Below are positions 50,101-59,766 of a DNA stretch of 64,000 nucleotides, piece after piece. Position 1 is the first letter of the stretch; every line of letters starts with the position of its first letter. The notes under the pieces are model-generated. The model was not told the origin of the DNA. It searched no databases and saw only the letters and a program-made list of their open reading frames with translations. The stretch is from Chondrosia reniformis. Lineage: Eukaryota > Porifera > Demospongiae > Chondrillida > Chondrillidae. Position numbers and translations under genes: made by a program. The stretch covers positions 1,116,001 through 1,180,000 of the forward strand of contig OX359197.1 of the NCBI GenBank assembly GCA_947172415.1, in the 5' to 3' direction.

Positions 50101-51652
50101 TTAATAACCGTAGAAAGAGATGAATGTGGTAAGTGCTAACTCTATTAAAGCACTTAAAATCAGCTAATTCCACGTGACAATTTTGTAATTTTAGGCAATT
50201 ACTAATTCGATCTGAGTGATTGAAATACAATTTAACTGTTTTATCATTAATGTTGTATCTATTAAAAAAACATACAGCTGTGTATTGCTTTTACATATTA
50301 CCTCAGCCTGTAAAGTCTATATATATCACTCCATGAATTGTTTAGACTATATGTGTCATATATATGTACATTTGTGTCTTTTATATATTGTTTTATACTA
50401 TGTGTAGAGTGAATTCAATTTCTTTTTAGATATATACTGTACATACGTACATAAGTCTATAATACCAATACATATATAATGTTATTCATTGCATGGATGC
50501 CTTCCTTCACTGTAGCAACAATGAGGAATGACAGTATGGTTGCTGATCCACTTATAACAGTTCCTCTTCGCATGCCTCACTTCCCTGAAAACAGAATGCG
50601 CAAAGTATGTCTCTGTTACGAGATCCACGGTGTAGCCGGATCCATCTATAATCTCGTATCTGACACATGTTTGACTGTAAATGCTGAATATAAGCAGTTA
50701 ACTAGACCTCTACAGCAGTATAATGTGATCAGTTCCATTGGAGTGCTGGCAACCGACAACAGCGGCCAGTGCATAAGAATTATGGTGACAACCGAACTTG
50801 GTTGCTCGGCTACGGTCAATGGTAGACCAATCGGCTTGCAGTATTCAAATAATGGGATTACAATTCAAAAGATGTCTAAAGCATTTAAGATTAGTGTTCC
50901 AAACTGTGAGATGATGGACATAGTCATGTGGACCATGTGTGATCGATTTGGAGGTCAAAGTGCCATGAAATTCAGAGCCTACAGATCTGTAAACATGCAT
51001 CCTACATCTCATGGATTAATAGGTAACTATACAGTATATACCATGTTTACAGGCAAAATGCCCTACACGTCACCGAGTGTACATTTCTTGTAGGCTAACT
51101 TCTAATAATTGTAGCTTTGTGTGCTTAGCAAATTGTAACTTTTAGGTACTGTATGATCCTGTATCTGCAGAGATTACTATAAATGAAATGATCTACGATT
51201 TTTATAAGCCTATAGCTTGCTTGTATATTTCTTACAGTGTTTTACAGTGAGTACAAGATCATACATTCATATTAATCTGAATGGCTTGCAGCACTTTATT
51301 TTGTTAAGAAAGTTAAATACTTGGTTGACAATGTGATTCTATGTTTGTGGTTATAGGTCAATTTTGGAATGTCCCCATATCAGTGGACCCTATTGAAAAA
51401 GGAGAGGACATGTACATGGTGAACGTAGCCTCTCCGCTGGGGGCCCCTCGCAGTTTTGAAGCCCAGTTCCACAGCTACACTTGGGAGTCAGATTATATAC
51501 CTTGCTTCTATGCTGGCGATAGTCAAGCTGACCGAAATAGGGTTGAGGAAATATCTGTTGTCCAGGGTCATCCTCGAGAGTATATGGTCGATACCTTGTA
51601 CAGTTCAGAGTTTATGTATTCCCAGTTTGACAGGAATAGGTGTGAAAGCTAG
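32117..51652 (+). CDS. Sponge aggregation-factor-like protein, 14 Calx-beta domains
   Basis: Secreted adhesion protein of the sponge aggregation-factor type. 28 exons: 32117-32180, 32587-34083, 34358-34567, 34652-34810, 35705-35923, 38216-38353, 38722-38928, 39329-39463, 39784-39987, 40286-40420, 41031-41231, 41802-42164, 42410-42547, 42709-42915, 43533-43688, 44099-44311, 44508-44645, 44938-45141, 45324-45458, 45749-46231, 46564-46758, 47230-47580, 48133-48354, 48652-48795, 49057-49266, 49550-50128, 50516-51022, 51357-51652. They sum to 2570 codons, and every intron is phase 1. Domains: signal peptide (1-21); IgGFc-binding-type N-terminal domain (about 25-470; GREFYVAFFRN, GHECGNVPFNVSACDHLVEQ); fourteen Calx-beta domains (476-2109), most split over two exons and ending in motifs such as ILDDD; VWD-like domain (2110-2302; NQTCEHVLAS, GNTCGLCGSNEDG); C-terminal domain (2303-2569) resembling the ITIH heavy-chain C-terminus (NMHPTSHGLIGQFW). 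No membrane span after the signal peptide. Calx-beta acidic loops suggest calcium dependence. Intron 5 holds a BTB gene. Confidence 0.85.
34140..34260. mobile_element. Family F element in aggregation-factor intron 2
   Basis: GATAGAAATAATCACTGAGA at the left and ATAAATTATTTCTATCAC at the right form inverted ends of about 15 bp. The middle matches the copies at 22.5 and 43.3 kb. Confidence 0.5.
36172..37524 (+). CDS. Intronless BTB/POZ protein, nested in intron 5 (BTB-1)
   Basis: A single 450-codon frame from ATG to stop inside intron 5 (35924-38215) of the aggregation-factor gene, on the same strand. The BTB/POZ domain is at about residues 44-150 (NADIVFVVEESDKTVPAHKS, VASPIFFKMFNGDWKE, LRFLYGETINL). 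A BACK-like helical region follows (about 155-285, with the ISIPEVDLFSILKDWIAVHQ motif). The C-terminal part shares PFFPL with the downstream copies but is otherwise unrecognised. BTB-BACK proteins usually dimerise and serve as Cullin-3 substrate adaptors; that role is inferred. The absence of introns in an intron-dense genome suggests retrotransposed origin. It is clearly divergent from, but homologous to, the BTB genes at 52, 56 and 60 kb. Confidence 0.85.
   Translation: MAASPITIIVVPEPVTQESLDTSGYDLASIDPFVFHPLLRENFTDENADIVFVVEESDKTVPAHKSVLSVASPIFFKMFNGDWKEKYSQRISLPKKYSFETFSAVLRFLYGETINLKDIDVVELYEAAHFYDLGNLMNSIGKAVRMFNSSNQRDREVIVRLCGTVEACESNALCNSNVYEALLKFTVTNIGDFLQIEINNFSPKFMELIMSSEDISIPEVDLFSILKDWIAVHQDYASLASLIRYGTMFYSDLIRTVAKETFKDNPLFATALVQHEVLISETLKSNLKQFSVRNGHKYQPPFFPLADNISRTCNRNGSSAVVSSSPVAIIYPGNIIATCKINSNKSDLTRFSISISSLTSEWSCEIKAFANDYRWKTDFTGLTVKITPKYVELQPEGFKMHAHSAHSMHFSQINRLPVEDPTVFMGIRTFFDESTKRPYPWLVAFKIQGP
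38048..38170. mobile_element. Small palindromic element, family D
   Basis: The hairpin AATAAGAGGCCAAAGTGCCT continues into its complement. It is flanked by GGTGGATATCGCATTGTATA and TTGCCTTGGTTGCCCCCAGC. It lies in intron 5 of the aggregation-factor gene, just before exon 6, and matches 19365-19480 in opposite orientation. Confidence 0.65.
39572..39735. mobile_element. Foldback element, family E, in aggregation-factor intron 8
   Basis: The left arm ACCCCCGCCCACTCATGTCC and the right arm GGACATGAGTAGGCAGGGGT are inverted, separated by about 80 bp. A half copy with ACTCATGTCTCTTGAGGAG is at 19150-19300. Non-coding. Confidence 0.65.
41278..41390 (+). mobile_element. Family A element, right half, in aggregation-factor intron 11
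   Basis: ATCCTCATCCAAAGCTTTCA then GTTCCTATAGGCCTTT and the GTAGCATGTAAGAAAAATGG end. A similar half copy is at 48925-49000 in intron 24. Confidence 0.55.
43040..43262 (+). mobile_element. Family A element, full length, in aggregation-factor intron 14
   Basis: It starts CCAAGGATTGACAGAAGATC and contains CAGGATCACTGATGAAGGAT and GTCTGACCCAGTGGAGAAGA. It ends in CATAGCATGTAGGAAAATGG and is followed directly by a family F element (43265-43440). Confidence 0.65.
43265..43440. mobile_element. Family F element
   Basis: Adjacent to the family A copy in intron 14. The right side reads ATATCTCCCAGTGATTACGT then AATTATTTCTATCA. It is non-coding, and the abutment of two families suggests a preferred insertion spot. 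Confidence 0.5.
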
Positions 51653-51954
51653 AGTGTGTTGAAACTATTCATATTGTTGTAACATAAATACTGAAAGCTC
51701 TATGCATGACTCTGTATTGATTATTTATAAAGTCTCCAACTTTTATGAAATATTTTTGTACACTTTTGTGGCTATATAATATAAATTTTAAAGCATATAA
51801 ATATATTGATCATGATGACTGCACTTGCAGGTGATCATGATGCTCCATCAAGGTCCATGTGCACAGGACTTGCAATTGCATGACATGATATGGACACACA
51901 CCTGTTTGTACATGTATTATATATGTATTATATATATATGGGGAGACTGCATGG

Positions 51955-51998
<44 letters not shown>

Positions 51999-52317
51999 TA
52001 TTATGTATATACATATATTAGGTTTCATATGATCGTCGATTCGATTGATCTTGATCATTGCAAATTTGCAATTTGGTAACATCAATCAGCTAATTATAAG
52101 TTGTATATACCAGCTGACTTACTGATCAGTGATGCATCGATGCATATGGTAATGTGTCTATTGCCATGCACAAAAAACATCAAAACATCAGATTCTTTTT
52201 AAGAACATATATTTGCCATGCTACCCAAATAAGGAAGGTGTTAATGAAATTCATGAGGTTTTCATGAAAATCTTAGCTTTTCTTGGGAAGTATTTTCATA
52301 ACCTGTTACAGTGGAGA
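51653..52317. other. Spacer between aggregation factor and BTB-2
   Basis: Aggregation-factor 3' UTR region, then a (TA)n run (about 51957-52004), then the leader of BTB-2. The segment 52219-52317 is homologous to the sequences before BTB-3 and BTB-4 (the GTTAATGAAATTCATG word), marking the duplicated unit. An in-frame ATG at 52213 is less likely than 52318 as the BTB-2 start, because the homologous BTB-3 starts at the equivalent of 52318. Confidence 0.6.
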
Positions 52318-53724
52318 ATGAACGACCAAATTGTACATCTTCTGCCCCCTGAATGTCTTCAGCTAAAGCCTAATAACTCCAATCCTCACATAAGAGAGTG
52401 CTACAATGAGGGGAATTCAGATGTCAGCTTTGTTAGAGAAGATAAAGAGCCAATCAGTGCACACAAGGTAGTTCTAAGCACTGCGTCTCCTGTTTTCTTT
52501 AAAGAGTTTAATGGGGGCTTTAAGGAGCAACTCGAAGAGCAGATTCCTATCTCAGATCACTACTCTTATGAGATATTTTCAATGCTAATTGATTTTATAT
52601 ATGGAGAAGAAATTACTTTAGCAGAGGCAAATGACATCGTTCCACTCTTCAAAGCAGCTAACTTTTATCGACTCTCAGTCCTGATTGAGGCTATAGCAAA
52701 GCTCGTTTCGACATGGAAGCTTCAAGCAGATGAACAATTTTGTCTAACTGAGGCTGCCGTAGCGCTATGTCATGCAACTGTCGAAGCTTGTTTATCCAAA
52801 AGTGCTGTTTTTCAAGCTACTGTCGAGGTCGTAATCGCAAAGTTAGATTCATTTTTAAGCCATGACCGTCAGCAGCATTTTAAATTGCTACCTGAAGAGG
52901 CTGTTCGCAAAATAGCTCAGAGTGAAGATATTTGTCTCGAGGAAATTGATCTTTTCACCTTGCTGAATGAATGGGCAACCTACAATGAAAATAAAACTCC
53001 CCTTACTCACTTTCGTTATGGCTTGATATCTCATCACGATCTCTCCTTTAAAGTTGCCTGCAGGACTAACTATGTGGACTCTGAGAAGTTTTCAGTCGCA
53101 CTTCAACAACATCACCTTTTCAACAAAGAAGCTGTTAAGAACGATCCAAAGCAGTTTAGTATGCGCTATAAGCAGAAAGGTGTGCAGCCTTTCTTTCCCT
53201 TAACCAATACTGCTTTCACCTATTGTACCAGTGACTCCTCCGCTGCAGAATCCAACAATGAAAAGTCAGTTGGAATGATCATGTCAAGGTAAATGGTTTG
53301 CAGGCCTACCACAATAGTGTTTCCTGGATCAATGTTCGATCAGCTGCAGACGTACTTTCGGCAGATGCGTTCCCGTGGATTAGGTACCTATCCAGCAAAC
53401 ATGTATGTAATACTTACAGTTATATCTTTGACCAATGGTGATAGAGAGGTGACTAAGGATATTTTATTAATGCCTCAAGCACCAGAAGTACTTGGTGTCA
53501 ATTTGCATCCAGACTCTGTTGCTAACTCACTTACGTTTTCACCCATTCTAAAGGAGGGAAATGATTCAATGACTCCGTGTACCCGTATCTCAAAGGAGCA
53601 AAATCAAATTACAGTTAATCTTGGAGGAAACAAGTCAGAATCTGTTGAAATACCAGTTCCACTTCCGTGGCTTCTCTCCTTCAAGCATGAAGTTAACACT
53701 CAGTGCATGACCTTGAAGCATTAA
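52318..53724 (+). pseudogene. Intronless BTB/POZ copy 2, one internal stop
   Basis: The frame runs from the ATG at 52318 to a TAA at 53290-53292, then stays open in the same frame to 53724. At the stop, copy 4 reads CAA (glutamine), so one C-to-T change has split the gene. The N-terminal part is complete: BTB domain (SDVSFVREDKEPISAHKVVL, STASPVFFKEFNGGFKE, LIDFIYGEEITL) and BACK-like region (CLEEIDLFTLLNEWATYNEN). The product as it stands would be about 324 residues and would lose the C-terminal 140. Whether it is a pseudogene or a shortened functional protein cannot be told. Coding sequence is nearly identical to BTB-3 for most of the first 320 codons, indicating recent duplication or conversion. 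Confidence 0.75.
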
Positions 53725-53882
53725 CTGTTTTGAATGATATCACCTTGTAGCTACGTATAGCTTAGAGTCTCTTTTAGAAATATTATACTGTTATGTTAAT
53801 TTAATGTAATTTCAATAATTAACATTTTGGGGCTGCCTGCAGTAGCTCCTTTAATTTTTGTTATTATAATTCCCAAATTATT

Positions 53883-55515
53883 ATTATGATAATGGTCGGG
53901 TCAATAGTTGGAAACACTTGTGGTTTGTGTGGAAGAAATGAAGATGGCAGACTGGCATTTAGAGCTACATTTCCTCTACCAAGCGTTTATTCAGCTGAAC
54001 TGTTTAAAGGTTTTATAGACAGTTGGAAAGTTGAATATGAAGATGCTCTAATAACCGTAGAAAGAGATGAATGTGGTAAGTGCTAAATCTATTAAGGCAC
54101 TCTTAAAATCAGCTAATTTCCATGTGACAATTTTAGATATGTTTGTAATTTTAAGCAATTACTAATTCAATCTAATACAATTTAATTGCTCTATCATTAA
54201 TGTTGTATCTATGGAAACATGTGTATATAGATATTGTTTATTACATATTACCTCAGCGCCTGTAAAATCTCTCTCTATATATATCACTCCATGAATTATT
54301 TAGACTATACGTGTCATTATTGCATATATACGTAGCTCATATATAATGTTATTCATTGCATGGATGCCTTCCTTCACTGTAGCAACAATGAGGAATGACA
54401 GTATGGTTGCTGATCCACTTATAACAGTTCCTCTTCGCATGCCTCACTTCCCTGAAAACAGAATGCGCAAAGTGTGTCTCTGTTACGAGCTCCACGGTGT
54501 AGCCGGATCCATCTATAATCTCGTATCTGACACATGTTTGACTGTAAATGCTGAATATAAGCAGTTAACTAGACCTCTACAGCAGTATAATGTGATCAGT
54601 TCCATTGGAGTGCTGGCAACCGACAACAGCGGCCAGTGCATAAGAATTATGGTGACAACCGAACTTGGTTGCTCTGCTACGGTCAATGGTAGACCAATCG
54701 GCTTGCAGTATTCAAATAATGGAATTACAATTCAAAAGATGTCTAAAGCATTTAAGATTAGTGTTCCAAACTGTGAGATGATGGACATAGTCATGTGGAC
54801 CATGTGTGATCGATTTGGAGGTCAAAGTGCCATGAAATTCAGAGCCTACAGATCTGTAAACATGCATCCTACATCTCATGGATTAATAGGTAACTATAGA
54901 GTACCATGCTTACAGGCAAAATGCCCTACACGTCACCGAGTGTACATTTCTTGTAGGCTAACTTCTAATAATTGTAGCTTTGTGTGCTTAGCAAATTGTA
55001 ACTTTTAGGTACTGTATGATCCTGTATCTGCAGAGATTACTATAAATGAAATGATCTACGATTTTTATAAGCCTATAGCTTGCTTGTATATTTCTTACAG
55101 TGTTTTACAGTGAGTACAAGATCATACATTCATATTAATCTGAATGGCTTGCAGCACTTTATTTTGTTAAGAAAGTTAAATACTTGGTTGACAATGTGAT
55201 TCTATGTTTGTGGTTATAGGTCAATTTTGGAATGTCCCCATATCAGTGGACCCTATTGAAAAAGGAGAGGACATGTACATGGTGAACGTAGCCTCTCCGC
55301 TGGGGGCCCCTCGCAGTTTTGAAGCCCAGTTCCACAGCTACACTTGGGAGTCAGATTATATACCTTGCTTCTATGCTGGCGATAGTCAAGCTGACCGAAA
55401 TAGGGTTGAGGAAATATCTGTTGTCCAGGGTCATCCTCGAGAGTATATGGTCGATACCTTGTACAGTTCAGAGTTTATGTATTCCCAGTTTGACAGGAAT
55501 AGGTGTGAAAGCTAG
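53883..55515 (+). pseudogene. Duplicated 3' end of the aggregation-factor gene
   Basis: A second copy of the last exons: a truncated VWD exon (53883-54075), then a full copy of exon 27 (54383-54889, 507 bp as in the original) and exon 28 (55220-55515, 296 bp with the same stop). Splice sites and phases are unchanged, and the frames are open. No start codon region, Calx-beta exons or first half of the VWD domain is present. It is therefore either a non-functional fragment or an alternative set of terminal exons for the upstream gene. Exons 27 and 28 are almost identical to the originals (four differences seen by eye in exon 27, none noticed in exon 28). Confidence 0.85.
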
Positions 55516-56468
55516 AGAGTGTTGAAACTATTCATATTGTTGTAACATAAATACTGAAAGTTCTATGCATGACTCTGTATTGATTTGGTATAAAGTCTTT
55601 TATAAAATATTTTTGTACACTCTTGTGTATATGATAATTATAAATTTTAATATGGTAAAGACAAGAGTGAATCATGCAAGCAATATTCATGATCAAGGAC
55701 TGCACTCACAGCTGATATTATATAGTGCTCCATCATATCCTGCAGCTGCATGATCATGATGCTCTATTAGATCACAATAATTGCCTAGATGGACACCTGT
55801 TTGTATAAAGGGACACTATTTGGAGGAATTCGAAGATACTTCACACTGGTATGAGCTATATAGCTAGTGATACAAAACTCATGAGTCTATATATATAGGA
55901 CACAGGAGAAATGTCCCTCTTTTAAGAGTGATCAAGAAAAAACGAAATAAACCATGTACCCAAGGCAGTATATAGATTATGAGTATATAATATATTATAA
56001 GTACAGCATAATAGAATGGGGGTGTCTGGACAGTAATTATAAGTATATAGTCTACATGTAGTTTTGACACCGTACCAGGTTGGGCCATGAATATATAATA
56101 TTTTTGGAACTCTGGATTGCTGATTTTGCGAACTTCAGTAATGTATTACTCCTGCTGAGTGTACGTTTGAATGAAATCGCTTTTTTTTTAAGGAGATATG
56201 GTCGATTAAAATCTGCCCTATTTTATTACTACATATATAGATTTGCTCTATAATATAAACATCGATCATGATCATGATCATGAATTATAAATTACATGGA
56301 GCTCATGATCAGTTTGGGACAAATAACAATCAGCTTATCATTACCATCTGGAGTATTACAATTGAATCACGCGTGGTGTTAATGAAATTCATGGACTGTG
56401 AATTTTCATCTAAATCTTAAACCTTTCTTGGGAAGCATAGAATATTTTCTTGTACCTGTAAGTGGAGA
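55516..56468. other. Spacer before BTB-3
   Basis: The first part is homologous to the aggregation-factor 3' UTR (51653-51800). The last 100 bases are homologous to the leader of BTB-2. No gene seen. Confidence 0.55.
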
Positions 56469-57824
56469 ATGGACGAACATCTTCGAATTCTGGCTCCTTT
56501 GAAAAGACGTTTTGAGGGCTTCAGTGCTGAATGTCTTCAGCTAAAGCCTAATAACTCCAATCCCCACCTAAGAGAGTGCTACAATGAGGGGAATTCAGAT
56601 GTCAGTTTTGTTAGAGAAGATGAAGAGCCAATCAATGCACACAAGGTAGTTCTAAGCACTGCGTCTCCTGTTTTCTTTAAAGAGTTTAATGGGGGCTTTA
56701 AGGAACAAGACGAAGAGCAGATTCCTATCTCAGATCTCTTCTCTTATGAGATATTTTCAATGCTAATTGATTTTATATATGGAGAAGAAATTACTTTAGC
56801 AGAGGCAGATGACATCGTTCCACTCTTTAAAGCAGCTAATTTTTATCAACTCTCAGTCCTGATTGAGGCTATAGCAAAGCTCGTTTCGACATGGAAACTT
56901 CAAGCAGATGAACAATTTTGTCTAACTGAGGCTGCCGTAGCGCTATGTCATGCAACTGTCGAAGCTTGTTTATCCGAATACGCTGTTTTTCAAGCTACTG
57001 TCGAGGTCGTAATCGCAAACTTAGATTCATTTTTAAGCCGTCAGTATCATTTTAAATTGCTACCTGAAGAGGCTGTTCGCAAAATAGCTCAGAGTGAAGA
57101 TATTTGTCTCGAGGAAATTGATCTTTTCACTTTGCTGAATGAATGGGCAACCTATAATGACGATGAGACTCCCCTTACTCACGTTCGTTATGGCTTGATA
57201 TCTCATCACGATCTCTCCTTTAAAGTTGCCGACAAAAAATACAAGGACAACGTTAAATTTTCAGTCGCTCTCCAGCAGCATCACCTTTTCAACAAAGAAG
57301 CTGTTAAGAATGATCCAAAGCAGTTTAGTATGCGCTATAAGCAGAAAGGTGTACAGCCTTTCTTTCCCTTAACCAAAACTACTTTTGCATATTGTACCAG
57401 TGATTCCTCCACCGCACAATTCACCAATGTGCAGTCAGTTGGAATGATCATGTCAAGGCAAGCTTCGTACAAAAGGCTTACAATACCACGTTTTAACAAC
57501 AATAACCATGTAATAATTTCAGTTGAGTCTTTGTCAAACTGTGAAGATAACAGAGAAAATGTAATAGAGCATATTAAAGTATACTCAGCTCTATACAATT
57601 GTGATATTTCGATTGATTGCCACTCAGGGTTTTCCAATGGTTCATTGTCCTTTTCATCACTATTGGAAAATAACACTAATGCTGTCTGTACTCGTGTCAC
57701 GAGAAATCAAGATGCAATATTTGTTACTCTTGGGGGAAGCATATCTGAGCCTATCAAGGTGGAGTCCCCATTTCCATGGCTTCTCTCTTTCGAAAATACA
57801 GGTAGCAACAGCATAAGACATTAG
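56469..57824 (+). CDS. Intronless BTB/POZ protein (BTB-3), intact
   Basis: A single open frame of 451 residues. The BTB domain is at about 44-150 (SDVSFVREDEEPINAHKVVL, TASPVFFKEFNGGFKEQDEE), followed by a BACK-like region with EEIDLFTLLNEWATYNDDET. The shared HHLFNKEAVKNDPKQFSMRY and VQPFFPL blocks precede a C-terminal domain of about 115 residues. That C-terminus (from ASYKRLTIPRF) differs from BTB-2 and BTB-4, which share another version (VCRPTTIVFPGSM in BTB-2). So the family has a stable BTB-BACK part and a variable C-terminus. A Cullin-3 adaptor role is possible but inferred. It is the only downstream copy without a stop. Confidence 0.85.
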   Translation: MDEHLRILAPLKRRFEGFSAECLQLKPNNSNPHLRECYNEGNSDVSFVREDEEPINAHKVVLSTASPVFFKEFNGGFKEQDEEQIPISDLFSYEIFSMLIDFIYGEEITLAEADDIVPLFKAANFYQLSVLIEAIAKLVSTWKLQADEQFCLTEAAVALCHATVEACLSEYAVFQATVEVVIANLDSFLSRQYHFKLLPEEAVRKIAQSEDICLEEIDLFTLLNEWATYNDDETPLTHVRYGLISHHDLSFKVADKKYKDNVKFSVALQQHHLFNKEAVKNDPKQFSMRYKQKGVQPFFPLTKTTFAYCTSDSSTAQFTNVQSVGMIMSRQASYKRLTIPRFNNNNHVIISVESLSNCEDNRENVIEHIKVYSALYNCDISIDCHSGFSNGSLSFSSLLENNTNAVCTRVTRNQDAIFVTLGGSISEPIKVESPFPWLLSFENTGSNSIRH

Positions 57825-57887
57825 CAACTTTTTGGAAATTAAAGCTGAAGAGAACTATTTACTGAACTATTTTGTTCCTGTGTCATA

Positions 57888-58622
57888 GTCATTAATGACT
57901 CCCCCACTGAGGGACTCCCCAGTCTGTGAGGCCTAGGTGTGAATGACTCCCAAGTCACTATTGCCTAGGTGTGAATGACTCCCCACTCACATTCGCCTAG
58001 GCATGAATGAATCCCTTCTAGATGAAATGACTCCCTGGGAGTCATTCCTGCCTAGAGGTGTTACTGACCCCTTGCACATTCGTTGCTCATTTGAGGACGA
58101 CACGTTGAACAGGAATTTTCGAAAGCAGCAGCAAGCAAAGGTGCATGTTAAAACATGGTTACAAGATGAACACAGTAAGATGTATAAACTGTTACAAGAC
58201 AAGAACTACCTGCAAGCAAAGCACAACCATGTGTCAGGTGATTGGTTCACCTTGATGTTAACACACTTAAAGTGAAACCACAATTGGCATGAGTCGCACT
58301 GAATCATGTGAAGATCATATGATTCAGGCAGTGCACATGTGCAGTGAACAGAGATGAAGATGTGTTTCATCCGCTTCCTTTTTCCTGGCTGTGACTGGTT
58401 GGAGAGTGGAAATGGCTCCAAGGATTGTTGCTCTATGCAGCGGAGCAAATGTACATCTCAACAGTAGCAAACTCCTCCATGGCACCCTTTCCGACCGTCA
58501 CAGCATTTCAGTTCACCGCCAAAATGGGTGGGGAGTCACTCCCACCCAAGGGACGTCATTTCCGCCTAAGGCGCTAATGACGGGGGAGTCACTCCCGACG
58601 GGGAGTCATTTACGCCTCTGAC
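57888..58622 (-). mobile_element. Non-autonomous DNA transposon with a PHD finger
   Basis: About 735 bp, bounded by clusters of a GGGAGTCATT-like word. At the left end it appears as AATGACTCCC in at least four places (57893-58040); at the right end it appears inverted as GGGGAGTCACT or GGGGAGTCATT (58524-58610). On the minus strand 58448-58206 encodes an 80-residue frame with a full PHD zinc finger: CTC, IQCDSC, WFHFKC and WLCFAC, giving a C4HC3 pattern. No transposase is present. PHD fingers of this kind are known as accessory domains in several animal DNA-transposon groups; I cannot name the superfamily. It sits where a third copy of the aggregation-factor 3' end would be expected. Confidence 0.6.
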
Positions 58623-58629
58623 ACCTGTA

Positions 58630-58680
58630 ACAAAAACACTGAAAATTCTATTTGCATGACTCTGTATTGAATATGATATA
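58630..58680 (+). pseudogene. Relic of a third aggregation-factor 3' end
   Basis: The stretch ATTTGCATGACTCTGTATTG preceded by ACACTGAAAATTCT matches the sequence about 45 bases after the stop codon in the two upstream copies (near 51690 and 55555). It immediately follows the PHD element, so a third unit existed and was mostly lost. Short, so moderate confidence. Confidence 0.55.
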
Positions 58681-59766
58681 CATATACACATGTAATAGTC
58701 TATGATTGTCATGTGAAGGTGTTACCAAAGACTTTGGCAAAGTATATTTACACGATACCGTAAAATTTAAAAATCTAATTTTGGCAATGATTAGGGTTTG
58801 CACCTCCGGGAAATACAACAATGTTATGTTTGGAGATGATTAGGGCTCAACACCTCCTGTACTAGACATGATTAATTAATGGAGAGCCTTCCTAAAATGG
58901 CGGCTTACCATTCTAATTTCAGCAAGACACGAACGAAGAACATATTTTCTCGAAAAGTAAGAATTGAAAAGTCACAAAAGTTCACGAATTTTTTAAATAT
59001 TTACGGCACTAAAGCTGTAAATGAACTGTTCAAGTGATGCTATATGAAAACTTGAGCCTTCTTGCATGGAAGATCTAGAAGCACATCTGTATATAAGTAC
59101 TACACAGTGCAAGTTACAAAATGCTTTAAATCTTTGGATAGCCACAATCAAGCATTAAAATTAAATTAATTCTGAACAATTTATATTCAATGACATGCAG
59201 TTACTCACTGTATAGGCACTCATTCTTCTACTATCAACAATTAAACTTGACATTGAGATGTTAATTGTGATCACGATCAGTACACTTTTACATAGAGCAA
59301 TAGCTTACAGAATGCATGTAAAGTAGAGTACATGATATATCAATTACATTTTTACACCTATACTCTAGGCACTCAAGTACAAAGGACCAGTCTTTATATA
59401 GAGTCTCAGTTAGTAACCATATATAGCATATTTGATGTACAAGCTTTACAATTGAGTGAGAGCTATGGAAGACCATGAAGTTTGGCTGCATTCAAACACA
59501 TGCACGGCTACTGGTTTATAGACCATTTTGTAACTTGCAATTGCACACAAGGGATCTTACATTACATTAAAGCTTCAGCTTTGCATACCCCCTTGCGTCA
59601 GATACCTAGTTAAGGACCATATGAAACGTGCTATAACCTGCCAGATACCAATAGCTAACTAAATACTGGGCGTGACCTTGTTTACAGAACAGCATCCAAA
59701 TAAGGCAATTGTTAATAGAATTCATGATGTTTCTAGGAAATGTAAGGTATTCTGTAGTTGAAAAAG
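58681..59766. other. Spacer before BTB-4
   Basis: No gene recognised. The last 70 bases are homologous to the leaders of BTB-2 and BTB-3. The rest appears unique within the window. Confidence 0.5.

Noticed and set aside
52213-52317. Upstream in-frame ATG extending BTB-2 by 35 residues
   Set aside because: The equivalent leader of BTB-3 is not in frame, and its start matches 52318. The extension looks like untranslated leader.
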